Source: Przewalskia tangutica (Eukaryota > Streptophyta > Magnoliopsida > Solanales > Solanaceae). Taken from it: a DNA stretch of 64,000 nucleotides. The notes beneath the pieces were generated by a model. The model was not told the origin of the DNA. It did no database searches and saw only the letters and a list, made by a program, of their open reading frames with translations. The stretch is taken from contig CM056731.1 of the NCBI GenBank assembly GCA_029844215.1, positions 79,876,992-79,940,991 of the forward strand, read 5' to 3'. Numbering within the stretch: the first letter of the stretch is position 1; each line of letters starts with the position of its first letter. Made by a program: the position numbers and the translations under genes. Of the stretch, positions 44,727 through 56,594 are shown piece by piece.

Positions 44727-45230
44727 TATATATATATCGACTCAACAGCCATAATCCTTACAACCCCGCCACAACAAGCATGCACTCTAAGATTTTTACA
44801 ACAACTATGACGGACAGGGCCCCGCCATACCCTCGAATGTATAAGAACTTATGCACTGTGGTAACATACCAAAAGATAAGCCCCAAGGAACGGAGCTTCC
44901 CAATACGCTGAAATGTGATCCTATAAGCGGATCGACAACCGATGTACCTCTACTGCGGCATGAACGCACTTCGGCGAGGTCAAGACAACAGTACCAAGTA
45001 TGTGAAATCAGAAATACGTAAATGAAATCATAATAGTCTATATAAAGCAGAGACATGTATGATAACCAAACTACGCTCACAACATAAAAGCATATGTCAA
45101 GTCGTGACTCACGCCTCAAAGTCATCCTCATGCCCGTGGAACTCCTTCCTCACCGCCGGCAGCTTCAGGTACAAACCATGTGATACGATAACATGTCTCG
45201 CCCATCTCATGGACCCAGATAGAAACGTGT

Positions 45231-45507
45231 GGAATACATTCCCTGCTCATCTCATGAACCCAGAGTCGGATGGAATACATTCGGCCCATCCTACGGACGC
45301 GTAGTCGAGTGAAATACATTCGGCTCATCCCATGAACGCGTAGTCGAGTGAAATACATTCGGTTCATCCCATGAACGCGTAGTCGAGTGAAGTACATTCC
45401 CGCTCATCCTACGAACGCGTAGTCGAGTGAAGTACATTCGGCTCATCCATGAACGCGATGAGTCGTGGAATACATTCCCGGTTCATCCCATGAACCGGTA
45501 GTCGAGT
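45231..45507 (-). repeat. 42-bp minisatellite, shortened units (F 5' LTR)
   Basis: The same seven-unit array as 13901-14195, but several units lack 1-3 bp at CCCGG and GCGG (for example CATTCGGCTCATCC). Confidence 0.9.
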
Positions 45508-46243
45508 AAAATACAGTAGTTGCACAACAAGGCTATCACACACAAACATAGGCAAGTTACACACAACTTAAGGTACTTTCATTTTATGCCAAAATCCTTG
45601 CTCAATTCTAAAGTATTACATACATTAACTCTTTTAAAAAGATACGTTTCTTTCACAAAAGTCACACAATGCTCGTAGTATAAAACAGAGTGACTATCTT
45701 TTAAGTAAACCAAAACACTTCCCTTGTAAAATCAAGTAACACATTATTTTCCAAACGTTCAAGTTTGCCTAATTTCAAATGCTCAAGTTTCTCGTTTTTG
45801 AAAGGTTTCGTAGTTCATAGTTTTAATCACTTAAGAATATAATTCTCCTTTAAAACAAATTTGAGAAACATATGCCTTATGTATGAGTAGGTTGTTCTTG
45901 TCTATTATAGTCTTATAAAAGCAGCCATGATCTAGGAAATGTAATATCATTTTGTCTCATCTTAGCTTCTATGCAGATGGAGGTTTCTACTGGTTTTAAT
46001 ATAATTCATTAGCCAATACATTTTCCTTTATTAGCGCTGCAGTGGTTTGTTCGACCCTTATTCTCATTTCCGAAATCAGTAAAACATTATTTGTTAAAAC
46101 CAAGTACTCATTACTCACGAATGAGGTTTCACAACTCTTTAACAAGATACATATCAAGTCAATTAAGTTAAGTCTCTTATCTTTCAAGATCAAGTCTCTT
46201 AACTTCTACAATCAATAAACCATTCTTTTACCTCCATAGAGTC

Positions 46244-46277
46244 GTTATAACTAACTTCCCATAAAGTTATTATAACA
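46244..46277 (-). other. TATGGG-loop hairpin (F 5' LTR)
   Basis: Identical in arms and loop to 14924-14957. Confidence 0.65.
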
Positions 46278-47284
46278 CCCTATGTTTTAAACCGACCAAA
46301 TTCATTTAGCACATATACGTCTACCGTACTACATAGTTTACAAACATATCATGCTAGAAAGGATAGGAAGAGGTTCACATACCTCGCGACGATTATCGAC
46401 TAATAGCAAAACGCTCCAAGTACCTCAAACCGTCGGCTACTCCTTAAGCCAAGTAGATCACGCCACACGTAGTACTTCAACCTATAAAGGCCACAAGCGC
46501 GCTTTAATAACATCTAGATCTCAACGTAGAATATTCTACGTAAAATTGGAAGACCTACCCCCGCAATCACAGAAATCTCCACCTCTATCGAGGCCGGCTA
46601 CCAAGCCAACCAGGGGGGGGGTTTAAACGTCTAACCGGACGTGTACAATTATACTTAACAGTAATGCTACACAAGTTCATCAGAATACACCCATGTAATT
46701 ACAGATTCGCTTCTTTCTTTAAATTCAGCTTAAGTCAAAAGACATTGCCACAAAAACTATGTTCATTTCTATATATAGTATACTTCAACTATATATTCCT
46801 ACAACTGTAATTTCCAATAACAACAGGGACAAGATTATTTACCTCGATAAGCCCAAAATTATCCGAGATAAAAGTCGATCTGAGCAAGGTTTAGCTCTAC
46901 TCCGGCGCTCCAATTCACCCCAAGAACCCTTAGAAGTTCTACTCACTTCTACTAAGTACTCCAACCAATTATGGAGATTTTTCCAAAGGGTTTCGTTTAG
47001 TGATCAAGGGAAGTATAATAGTATTTCCTGCTCTACGTATAGAGGTCACTTTGGAAAATACTCCAAGGTATTTGGGCTCTAGTATTTGGGCATAGTAACA
47101 ATAGTAGAATACAATGTGTCTACGACGGGAGGGGTCGTATTTCGAGTACAACTCGGCAAGGTGGAGGGGGGGGTTCTCGAGGGCTAGGGAAGGGAGGGTG
47201 CTCTGGCTAGCTCACAAGAGTGGAGAAAGGGATTTCAAGACTTGGAAATATTTGTGGATGAAGAAAACCTTCAAGCAAGGGGAG

Positions 47285-47292
47285 TATTTATA
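47285..47292 (-). promoter_or_regulatory. TATA box, F 5' LTR
   Basis: TATAAATA on the minus strand, about 170 bp from the inverted repeat. This is the promoter that would drive F. Confidence 0.65.
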
Positions 47293-47462
47293 GGCCAACC
47301 AATGGCCAACCAATGGCCAAGATGAAGCCAAGTGCAAGGCAAGTGTAAGGCCAAGATTAGGGCAAGTGTACCTTATCCATCTACCACAAAATATCCTACC
47401 TAACCCTTGACCAAGAGAAAGGCACAAAAATCGTCCAACCTAGCCCATTGTTGCCGTCCATT

Positions 47463-47484
47463 GAGGGTGACAAGTGTCACCCTC
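47463..47484. promoter_or_regulatory. U3 inverted repeat (F 5' LTR)
   Basis: GAGGGTGACA/AG/TGTCACCCTC, perfect 10-bp arms. Confidence 0.6.
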
Positions 47485-48004
47485 CCGTTGGTCCAAAATA
47501 TTTCATCTCTCGGAAAAATCCGCAAAAATAAAAAATGACATAGCCGGAATTTTCCCTTCGCAAAGTTTGTAAACGCTTCGCCTGAAACGACTTTTTTGGG
47601 GTCAGGCACAAATTTCGACCCTTAGTCTACTTTAAGGCTTAACTTTTATATGTACGCCCTCACGTACATACTCTGGAAAATACGGGGTATAACAGTAGTA
47701 CCAGGGTAAGTATATGAGGACGTACGTACGAGAATACGACATTAAAATTGAAAAGGAAGAAAGATGTGATTTTTCGACGAAAAGGTTTCCGGATTTTGTG
47801 AAGGAAAAAGGTTCGTTAATGGGAATTGGATTCCCAGATTTAGTATTCGGACTTTTTAGAATATTAGAGGTTTATGGAATTTTATTTCCGGAATTGGTCA
47901 CGTGGGGCCCACGGGGAAAATTTACGGTTTTGTGGGGCCCACTTTATTTTCGGATTTTTGGCATTACGGATATTTTCGGGAGATGAAATTATTTGGACGA
48001 GTAG

Positions 48005-48026
48005 GGGGGCGACACGTGTCACCCCC
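48005..48026. promoter_or_regulatory. U3 G-box inverted repeat (G)
   Basis: GGGGGCGACACGTGTCACCC plus CC is a palindrome around CACGTG. Confidence 0.6.
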
Positions 48027-48222
48027 ATGTGGCCATGTTGGCCGAATGGTTGGAGGACAAGTGTCTTGGACGTTTTTGGTGGACAAGTGGCAAGCCACTT
48101 GTCCCATTTTTGTGGTGGACATATGTCTCATTGTTGTGGTGGACATTTGGTTGGAAGACTCCCCTCCCACTTGGACCAAATCCTCACCTTACACTTGCTT
48201 TGATCCTAGCCATTGGTTGGCC

Positions 48223-48230
48223 TATAAATA
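48223..48230 (+). promoter_or_regulatory. TATA box of G
   Basis: TATAAATA followed by CCCC, about 200 bp after the inverted repeat. Confidence 0.65.
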
Positions 48231-48743
48231 CCCCTTTGTTTGCAAGACTTTATTCATCCACTTAAGAATTTCCAAGGCAAAATTCTCCCTCCCTCCTTAG
48301 GTGTTCTCGTCCAAACCCCCCCCCCCCTCTTTGTGTAGAAAAATCCTTCAAGTGTTGTTATTATCCCAAATACCTTAGCCTTGTAATCCCTTGTAGTATT
48401 CCAAAGTAATCCCAACATAAGAGCCCGGAAATACTATTTTATTTCAATAGTCGTAAAATGAAACCCTAGGAAAATCTTCATAGATGGATGAATTGTTAAG
48501 AGAAGTTGTTTAGAAACTTCTAAGGGTTGCTTGGAGCGGGTTGGAGCGTAAGTGTTATACCCCGTATTTCCAGAGTATGTATGTGAGGAGGTACGTACAA
48601 TTGTATAAGCCCTAATTAGGTTAAGAATGAAATTGTGAATTTTCAACGGAAAAGATTCCGAACCTTGTGAAGGAAATTTTACGTTTTTAATATTTTAACC
48701 GATTACGGATTTTTCCGAGAGATGAAATATTTTGGACCAATAG

Positions 48744-48764
48744 GAGGGCGACATGTGTCACCCT
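48744..48764. promoter_or_regulatory. U3 inverted repeat (H 5' LTR)
   Basis: GAGGGCGACATGTGTCACCC plus T; imperfect arms around CATGTG. The 3' LTR copy is at 56290-56310. Confidence 0.5.
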
Positions 48765-49040
48765 TAGGTAGCATGGTTGGACGAAAATGTTGGGCTAGTG
48801 GACAAGTCAAATAGTCAAGTCTTGCAAGATATTTTATTTGGGTTAGTGGGAGTAGGTATTGGACGGTTTTTGTGAGCCATGTGGATGGCCACATGGCCCA
48901 TTGTTGTGGTGGACATATGTTCCAATGTTGTGGCGGACATATGTCCCAATATTGTGGTGGACACTTGGTGGAAGACTCCACTCACACAAGCTATCTAATC
49001 TACACCCTCCACTTGCTTTAATCTTGGCCATTGAAGGTTC

Positions 49041-49048
49041 TATAAATA
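49041..49048 (+). promoter_or_regulatory. TATA box, H 5' LTR
   Basis: TATAAATA followed by CCCCCC. The 3' LTR box is at 56587-56594. Confidence 0.65.
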
Positions 49049-49989
49049 CCCCCCTCTAGTGCAAGACTTCTTCATCCACAAAACAATTTCCAAGTCCCCA
49101 AAAATCCTTCCTCTAGTAGAGTTCTCGCCCAAAACCCTCCCCTTGTCTAGTTGTTTGCCCTCAAACACCCCCTTCCCCCCTTCCTTGTTGTTCTCGTCGA
49201 AATACCCCCCCCCCCCCTTGGTAGAAAATTTGTCTTCTAGTATTGTTACTATGCCAAAATACCTTAGCCTAAATCCCTTGTAATTTTCCTAAGTTACCTC
49301 TATACTAAAAGCCCGGAAATACTACTATATATCCTTTAGTCACAAAACGAAACCCTAGGGAAATCTTCATAGTTGGTTGAAGTGTTAAGTAGAAGTTGTT
49401 TGGAAACTTCTAAGGGTTTCTTGGAGCTATCGGAGCATGCAAATTAGGAGCTAAACGTTGTTCAGGATCGACATATAATCTTGGATAATTTTGGGCTTAT
49501 CGAGGTAAATATCTTTATCCTTCTATTGTAATTGGAGATTACATGTTGTAGTAGTTCAGAATTAAGTATAAGATATATTGAAGGAGGGTATAAAAGAAGA
49601 GAATTGAATCAGATTTACATAGATCGTATTTACTGAGACTTGTGTAGTTTGACTGCAGGGAAGTCTTTGCCCAATTTTCCGTAGATAGAGAACCCTCCGC
49701 TTAGAATATTCTACAGAGTAGTCTAGACGTTGATAGACGATTTGACTATTATAGGTTGATACTCACGCGACATATTCGACTTGGCGGTGGATTTCACAAG
49801 AGGTATGTGATTCTTCCTATCCTCTTGAGCATGATATTTTTGATATATATATAGTACGGTGACGACGTGGTGTTAACTAAAACTGGTTTTACTCGATGTC
49901 TTTTGACTTGAGTTTTAAATAATAATAACTCAAGTATTACAAAAGAGTTATGAAACATTTTGAAAGAAAAGTAATACTTGGTTTTAAAA

Positions 49990-50037
49990 GCTTAAAGAGT
50001 TATACTAGCTTTATGGGAAGTTAAGTATAACGACTTA
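49990..50037 (+). other. TATGGG-loop hairpin (H 5' LTR)
   Basis: GTTATACTAGCTT and AAGTTAAGTATAAC around TATGGG. The 3' LTR copy is at 57541-57588. Confidence 0.65.
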
Positions 50038-50254
50038 AGAAAGATAAAAGGAACGTTTACTTATTTGTTTATGAAAGTCTTGTATTGATTTAAAAAGTGT
50101 AGTAAGATGGTTTGATAAGTAAACATGTTATGATGCTACGTGTGTTAGTGTCTTGTGATGTTTGTGTAAGGGGTTATTCTTGTTGTGCTTACGTTGTTAA
50201 ACGATAAGCCCGTCAGATCGCTATTATATCACATACCCCGACTTGTTATGATGC

Positions 50255-50515
50255 CGAGGACTTGCCACCTCGGCGCGAGGAATACCTCACGCGGTCCGCG
50301 TGGCCTATGCGGAGTCGCGGGAGTTCCGTGATTGATCACTCCGTGTGTTACGCCGATGCGGGTCTATATGGCCTATGCGGTCCACAGGACTATGCGGACT
50401 TCGGGGGTCCAGGAGGATGCCGCGGGTTAGCTACCCCCGAAGCGAGGAATACCTAATGCGGGTCTGTGTGACCTATGCGGACTACGGGAGTTCCAGGATT
50501 AGGCACGCATAATGA
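50255..50515 (+). repeat. Degenerate GC-rich minisatellite (H 5' LTR)
   Basis: The same repeat type as in D, E and G (CGAGGAATACCTCACGCGG units). Counterpart at 57815-58060. Confidence 0.72.
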
Positions 50516-50966
50516 TACTATGGGGATTGGCCTTGCTTCGATCATTAGCGGCCTAGAAAAGACCAGTTACATTATATTTATTTTTGCTCTTGCCTATGCT
50601 GTGGCACTATGTGCGGTTAAATTGGTTGTATTTGTAAGTGGTTTTAAAATGCTTTGATTTCATTTCAAGATTTACGCTTTCACATACTGTAATTGTAGAT
50701 CGACCTCCTTCGGGGGGCTGCGTTCATGCCGCAGGTAAGGGAAAACTGGTGGTAGATCTTCGTTCTTAGGATCCTTACTCTGGTGTCAGGAGCCCCATTT
50801 CTCCGGAGGCTCGACTTTTGGTACGGCTCTCCCTGTGTTGTAGATATTTTGTACATTCAGGGTATGGCGGGGCCCTGTCCCGCCGTAGTTGTTTACATTC
50901 CTAGAGGTCTGTAGTCTTGTTGTAAAGTTGGGATGTAACTGTTCACTCTTGATGTCTATATATACA

Positions 50967-50978
50967 TGCCGGAAGGCA
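50967..50978 (+). other. GNRA-tetraloop hairpin (H 5' LTR)
   Basis: TGCC-GGAA-GGCA. The loop differs from GAAA but still fits GNRA. The 3' LTR copy is at 58500-58511. Confidence 0.55.
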
Positions 50979-51112
50979 ATCTTTTCTTGGATAAATTGTT
51001 TCTCATTTCATAATTGTTTCATGTCTTGTTTTATATTCCGCTGGTTACTCTGATGTATGTCTACTTAGGTGCGGGTAGGTACGACCACGGGCGGTTCGGG
51101 TCGTGACAAAAG

Positions 51113-51124
51113 TGGTATCGAGCG
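51113..51124 (+). other. Primer binding site of H, altered
   Basis: TGGTATCGAGCG, the same deviation as in C. Confidence 0.75.
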
Positions 51125-51315
51125 ATTAATCCTCGGAAAGTGTCTACAGACCGTATCTAGTAGAGTCTTGATTATCGGTGTGTTGTGCACCACACCAATA
51201 ATCAGGAGGCTATAGGATATTTAGGATTGGTTTCCATTCTTCTCACTCTGAGATCGTGCCTTAGAGCTGTGTTATAAGTTGAACTCCTCTAACATATTTC
51301 TTTCTCGCACCGATT

Positions 51316-52610
51316 ATGCCTCCACGCAAGGCAACCCGCCCGTATGGCAAAGCAGCAGCGAGGAGCTGCTAGTAGGACACCGAGGGCCACGAGGGCCCAG
51401 GCCCAGCCTATACCCGAGGCGATACCTCAGACGGCGAGTTCCACGACGCCGCCGGCCCCAGCAGAGACCACAGTACCTGCGCCTCCAGTCCCACAGCCTG
51501 GAGCAGAGGAGATGGGTTACAGAGAGATGGCCCAGTTACTAGCCAGGATTGTGGCCAGACATGAGGATAGGCTGGACGCAGCAGTTCCAGTAGCACCCGT
51601 GGTTCATCCTAGATCGGACAGCTTGAGACTACGGGATTTTCTGAGTTGTAGCCCGCCAGAGTTCTACGGGTCGAGGCCTGAGGATGATCCGCAGGAGTTC
51701 ATCCGACACACAATGGATCGCGAGAGTGATCAGGCTTGGAGACCGAGTCGGTGGTCTGGTTCGCATCGCCGCGTGATACCGCAATGATCGTTTTATTCGC
51801 GAGCTATCCCGGAGAGCATGCGCTCCAAAGAAGATGGGACGAGTTCTCTGAGGCATTTCTCACTCATTTCTTGCCGCCACAGATGAGGAGAGCACGGGCC
51901 AACAGATTTTTGATGCTGAGGCAGAGAGGGCGCACAGTTCGGGAGTACAACGTGGAGTTCGACTCATTGGCTTGATATGTCCCTGCATTTTATAGCAGAT
52001 ATGGAGGACAGGGTGCACTACTACGTCACCGGGCTAGATGATTATTTGGCAGAGTCTTGCTCATGTGTGGCTCTTCAGCCGGGCATGGACATTGCCCGCA
52101 TTCAGTCTCATGCACTTGGGTGCGAGGAGCGTAGAGGCCGACGGGTCGACAGATATCAGCAGCAGAAGAAGGCCAGGACGGCAGGATCTTTTGGTAGCTC
52201 TCAGGGTGTACGGTCTCAGCATCAGACTAGATTTGCACCACAGCCAGCTCAGAGCACTCCTACACCATCTACAGTACAACCAGAGTATTCGGGGGCAGGT
52301 CAGGGCCCCAGGGCTTCGGACTTCCAGGGTAGCAGGAGTGCTAACCGATCGAGGTCCTCTCTGTGTGTCCGATGTGGTAGATTCCATTCCGGGAGTTATG
52401 ATACTACCTCGGGAGTTTGCTACACTTGCGGCCAGCAGGGTCACTATGCGAGAGCCTGTCCGACCAGAGGCGCCAAATGCAGTGGTCACCACAGGTCTTT
52501 CGCCGGTCTTCACTCATTTACTCGCCCGAGGCGGTGGTGCTCGAGGACCAGCAGGTCGCGCAGAGGTCGTGGCAGGGTCCTAGTTCTAGCGATCCTCGAA
52601 TCGCATTTAT
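51316..52610 (+). pseudogene. gag: gag of element H (frameshifted)
   Basis: ATG at 51316 opens MPPRKATRPYGK. After an early shift, 51344-51787 gives a long block with LRLRDFLSCSPPEFYGSRPE and DDPQEFIR. A damaged stretch follows (51700-51830), then FLPPQMRRARANRFLMLRQR near 51876-51935. The frame from 51977 to 52735 carries VTGLDDYLAESC, a Gln/Ser-rich linker, CVRCGRFHSGSY and the knuckle CYTCGQQGHYARAC (52418-52459, C-x2-C-x4-H-x4-C). Three or more frame changes separate the blocks. With repaired reads this could prove nearly intact. Confidence 0.88.
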
Positions 52611-52659
52611 GCCTTGTCCACCGACAGACCGTAAGGCATCACCGATGTCGCCACGTACT

Positions 52660-54450
52660 TTATCGGGCCATGTTGGACGTGTATGCCTTGATAGATCCGG
52701 TTCTACTGGTCCTATATATCTCCCTTATTGCGTAGGATAGGGATAGAGCCCGAGTCCATAGATCTTTCGAGGTAGCTACGCCATGGGTGATTCGGTGGTA
52801 GCTCGGCGGGTATATAGGGCTTGCCCTGTCTTTATGCGATCGTGCCACTTAGCCGACTTGATAGAGTTGGATATGACCGATTTTGACGTGATCATGGGTA
52901 TGGATTGGTTAGCTTCTTGATACGCCAATGTAGACTGCAGGGAGAGAGTGGTACGATTCCAGTTTCCGGCGAGCCTGTTATTGAGTGAGGAACACCGTGT
53001 CGCCGAGGGTAGGTTTATTTCTTACCTCAAGGCTAGGAAGATGCGCATGGGTATATCTACCATCTCATTCGGTGTTTGATAATCGAGGTCGCGGTACCAG
53101 ATTTTCACCGGGCCCAGAGTCGAGAGTTCCCAGATGTGTTTCCAGACGACCTCCCGGGTATCCCTCCTGAGAGGGAGATAGAGTTTTGTATCGATGTTCT
53201 GCCAGACACACGGCCTATTTCCATTCCGCCATACAGAATGGCACCTGCCGAGTTGAGAGAGTTGAAGGACCAGCTGAGAGATTTGCTGGAGTAGGGCTTC
53301 ATTAGGCCTAGTGTTTCTCTCTGGGGAGCGCCGGTATTGTTCGTGAAGAAGAAGGATGGGACGTTGCGCATGTGTGTTGATTACAGACAGCTGAACAAGG
53401 TGACTATTAAGAACAGATACCCTTCCTGTGATTGATGATTTGTTCGACCGATTGCAGTGCGATATGTTTCTCCAAGATTGATCCGCGATCGGGCTATCAT
53501 CAGTGCGTGTTAGAGGCGGATGTCCCTAGATCGCATTCGGACCCAGACGCACACTATGAGTTCGTGGTTATGTCTTTCGGTTTGACCAATGCTCGGCGTA
53601 TTTATGGATTTGATGAACCGAGTGTTCAAGCCATTTTTGGATACGTTTGTGATAGTATTCATTGATGACATCTTGGTTTATTCTCGCCAGAGCGAGCATG
53701 CAGAGCATTTGGCGATCTTGAGAGTTCTCCGTAACCAGCAGCAGTACGCCAAGTTTTCCAAATGTGAGTTTTGGTGGCTTCGGTGGCTTTTCTTGGTCAC
53801 ATTGTCGGGGCCGATGGTATTCGGGTGGATACGGCCAAGATCGAGGCAGTCAGGAGTTGGCCTAGACCTACTACTCCGACAGAGGTGCGCAGCTTTCTGG
53901 GCCTTGCAGGTTATTATCGGCGGTTCGTGGAGAAGTTTGCTTTATTTACGCACCATTGACTAGGCCGACTCGTAGCGGCTAAGTTTGATGGATCGATGCT
54001 TGGAGCGTGGTTTCCGCCATCGGCGAGAGATTGACGATCGCCTCAGCTTCTTACTTCCGCAGGGTCCGCGGTTATGTGGTGTATTGTGACGCGTCAGCGC
54101 CGGGCTTGGATGTGTGTTGACGCAGCAGGTAAGGTTATAGCAGACGATCTCGGCTCAGAAGCGTAGAAGAACTACCCCACCCATGATTTGGAGTCGCGCG
54201 GTGATTCACGCCTTGAAGATCCGGAGGCACTATTTTTATGGAGTTCATGTGGATATTTACACAGACCACAAGAGCCTCCAGTATATCTTCAGCCAGAGGT
54301 AGCTGAACTTACGACAGAGACGGTGGTTAGAGTTACTCAAGGATTATGATGTCGATATCATGTACCACCCAGGAAGGCCAATGTGGCGGATGCCTAGTCG
54401 TAGAGTCGGGGGAGTCTATCGGATGTGCGCAGAGAGGAGGGCATGGTCCG
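52660..54450 (+). pseudogene. pol: Protease, RT and RNase H of H
   Basis: Protease is reduced to VYALIDP near 52680, its Gly-Ser lost by small deletions as written. The conserved link DFDVIMGMDWLAS (near 52880-52920) is followed by a TGA. RT opens at 53076 (EIEFCIDVLPDTRPISIPPY); a TAG at 53292 replaces the Glu of LLEKGF (as in D). Downstream RT fragments lie in shifted frames, with FIDD at 53658-53669 and GLAGYYRRFVEKF near 53900-53940. RNase H (54060-54330) retains YCDAS and YTDHKSLQYIF. It is not continuous as read. Confidence 0.86.
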
Positions 54451-54454
54451 CGAG

Positions 54455-55976
54455 TTGCATCGCCTAGCGAGCCTTGGAGTTTTATTGATTGATTACGATA
54501 GTAGCGGGTTCGAGTTCGAGAGGTTGCGAGTCTTCCATCGTCGGCGAGGTGAAGAGGCAACGCTTGAGGATCCGCTTTGACACAGTATCGTGATACGGCT
54601 CTTCGTGAGGAAGGGTCTTTGAGGTAGCACGATGGGGTGCTAAGGTTTGAGGGCGTGTGTGTGTTCCAGATATTGCAGGACTTGGCAAGGTTCTAGGGAA
54701 GCACACGCAAGACGTTAGTCTATCCATCCGGTCGACAAGATGTACCACGACCTCGATCCGTATTGGTAGGATGGCTTGAGGGACGTTGCGAGTTTGTTGC
54801 TCGCCCGTGTTGTCGCAGTAAAGGTAGAGCACCGAGGCACGTGGGTTGTTGCAGCGATAGAGATTCCGACCGAAGTGGGAGGTGATCAACATGGACTTTA
54901 TCACGCGGTTACCTCGCACCGAGGAAACATGATTCTATCCGGGTTATCGTCGACAGTCGATTTAAATCAGCCCACTTTCTTCCAGTCAGGACGACTTTTT
55001 CGGCCGAGGATTATGCCAGACTTTACATCCGAGAGATCGTGAGACTGCATGGGGTCCCTATTTCTATCATATCAGACAGAGGAGCCAAGTTTACAGCTAA
55101 CTTCTGGAGGTCTTTTCAGAAGGGATTAGGGACGCAGGTGATCCTCAGTACTGCATTCCATCCTCAGACAGACGGACAGGCAGAGCGTACTATACAGACA
55201 CTTGAGGATATGATGCGAGCCTATGTTATTGACTTCAGGGGTAGTTGGGAGGATCATTTGCCTCTAGTAGAGTTTGTGTATAATAATAGCTACCACTCCA
55301 GTATTCAGATGGCGCCTTATGAGGCCTTGTATGAGAGAAAGTGCAGATCGCCGATAGGCTGGTTTGACGTGGGCGAGGTTCAGTTGGTTGGGCCGGACTT
55401 GATACAACAGGCAGTGGATAAGGTGAAGCTTATCCAGGCGCGGTTATTGACAAATTCAGTCGATAAGTCGATGCAGATCATCGTCGTCAGATCCGGAGTT
55501 TGAGGTTGATGATTGGGTTTTCTCAAGGTGTCACCTCGAAGGGTGTGAGGAGGTTTGGGCAGAAAGGGAAGCTCAGCCCAAGGTACATTGGGCCTTATCA
55601 GATTGTCCGCAGGGTAGGCAACGTTGCCTATGAGTTGGATCTGCCGTCCGATCTGGAGGCAGTGCATCCGGTTTTTCATGTTTCTATGCTGAGGAGATGT
55701 ATCGGGGATCCATCTAGAGTGCACCCGATTGACGATGTCCAGGTGACCGAGGGGTTATCGTATGAGGAGAGTCCCATAGCGATACTCGATCGTCAGGTTA
55801 GGCGTCTGCGGACAAAGGATGTGGTTTCCGTCAAGGTCTTATGGCGGAACGAGAACAGAGAGGAGATGACGTGGGAAGCATAGGAGGACATGAGACAGAA
55901 GTATCCTCACTTATTCCCCACACCTCCAGGTAACTCCCTTTCCTACTTGCTGGTTTTATTTATCATATATGCTTAA
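54455..55976 (+). pseudogene. pol: Integrase and chromodomain of H
   Basis: The zinc-binding end (54500-54880) is frameshifted. The catalytic core is present: INMDF near 54888, then a continuous frame 55039-55503 with SIISDRGAKFT (second Asp), HPQTDGQAERTIQTLEDM (Glu) and SPIGWFDVGEVQLVGPDL. A shift near 55500 leads to the frame 55500-55883, with YIGPYQIVRRVGNVAYELDL, VFHVSMLRRC and the chromodomain segment VLWRNENREEMTWEA. A TAG at 55881-55883 stands where relatives have GAG, and the natural stop is at 55974-55976. This is the best-preserved integrase/chromodomain copy here. Confidence 0.92.
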
Positions 55977-56085
55977 GTGTTATATTGTGGCCATGTGTGG
56001 CATTTGCAAATTGTTTAAGTGGTAAGGAGCTGTGTCGTTTCTGATTTGACTGAATCTAGAAGGAACATTCGGGACGAATGTTTCT

Positions 56086-56098
56086 AAGGAGGGGAGAA
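56086..56098 (+). other. Polypurine tract of H
   Basis: AAGGAGGGGAGAA next to the 3' LTR. Confidence 0.9.
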
Positions 56099-56586
56099 TG
56101 TTATACCCCGTATTTTCAGAGTATGTATGTGAGGATGTACGTACAATTGTATAAGCCCTAATTTGGTTAAGAATGAAATTGTGAATTTTCAACGGAAAAG
56201 ATTCCGAACCTTGTGAAGGAAATTTTACGTTTTTAATATTTTAACCGATTACGGATTTTTCCGAGAGATGAAATATTTTGGACCAATAGGAGGGCGACAT
56301 GTGTCACCCTTAGGTGGCATGGTTGGACGAAAATGTTGGGCTAGTGGACAAGTCAAATTGTCAAGTCTTGCAAGATATTTTCTTTGGGTTAGTGGGAGTA
56401 GGTATTGGACGGTTTTTGTGAGCCATGTGGATGGCCACATGGCTCATTGTTGTGGTGGACATATGTTCCAATGTTGTGGCGGACATATGTCCCAATATTG
56501 TGGTGGACACTTGGTGGAAGACTCCACTCACACAAGCTATCTAATCTACACCCTCCACTTGCTTTAATCTTGGCCATTGAAGGTTC

Positions 56587-56594
56587 TATAAATA
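56587..56594 (+). promoter_or_regulatory. TATA box, H 3' LTR
   Basis: TATAAATA followed by CCCCCC. Confidence 0.65.

Larger units (their letters stand above)
13226..47694 (-). mobile_element. Element F, gag-only minus-strand retrotransposon with nested D, E and C
   Basis: The outer ends are TGTCACGACC at 13226 and GGTATAACA at 47694, flanked by the target duplication GTAGT (13221-13225 and 47695-47699). Without D (with E) and C, F is about 8.7 kb: 3' LTR 13226-15617 plus 35293-36060, internal region 36061-38468, 5' LTR 38469-38635 plus 44732-47694. The internal region has gag but no pol, as in B. Its two LTRs total about 3.16 and 3.13 kb, supporting the reconstruction. It sits inside the LTR of G. 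Confidence 0.92.
44732..47694 (-). repeat. 5' LTR of F, main part
   Basis: Continues after C (44727-44731 is the duplicated TATAT). Holds a minisatellite (45231-45507), TATGGG-loop hairpin (46244-46277), TACACGTC stem-loop (46623-46646), TATA box (47285-47292) and inverted repeat (47463-47484), and ends GGTATAACA. Near 46920 it crosses the site that D occupies in the 3' LTR, here uninterrupted. Confidence 0.92.
47700..48552 (+). mobile_element. LTR of element G, second part
   Basis: Continues the LTR begun at 13210 after the duplicated GTAGT. Contains a G-box inverted repeat (48005-48026) and TATA box (48223-48230). It is cut by H; the duplicated GTAAG is at 48548-48552. No gene is seen; short frames at 47874-48300 overlap the promoter and are unsupported. 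Confidence 0.82.
48553..51108 (+). repeat. 5' LTR of H
   Basis: 2.56 kb, TGTTATACCCCGTAT...GTCGTGACA. Holds an inverted repeat (48744-48764), tandem TTGTGGTGGACATATGT-type repeats (48900-48970), TATA box (49041-49048), donor-like CGAGGTAAAT (near 49502), hairpin (49990-50037), minisatellite (50255-50515) and GNRA hairpin (50967-50978). Confidence 0.93.

Noticed and set aside
52061..52513. 150-codon minus-strand frame opposite gag of H
   Set aside because: Antisense shadow of gag; no recognisable domain.
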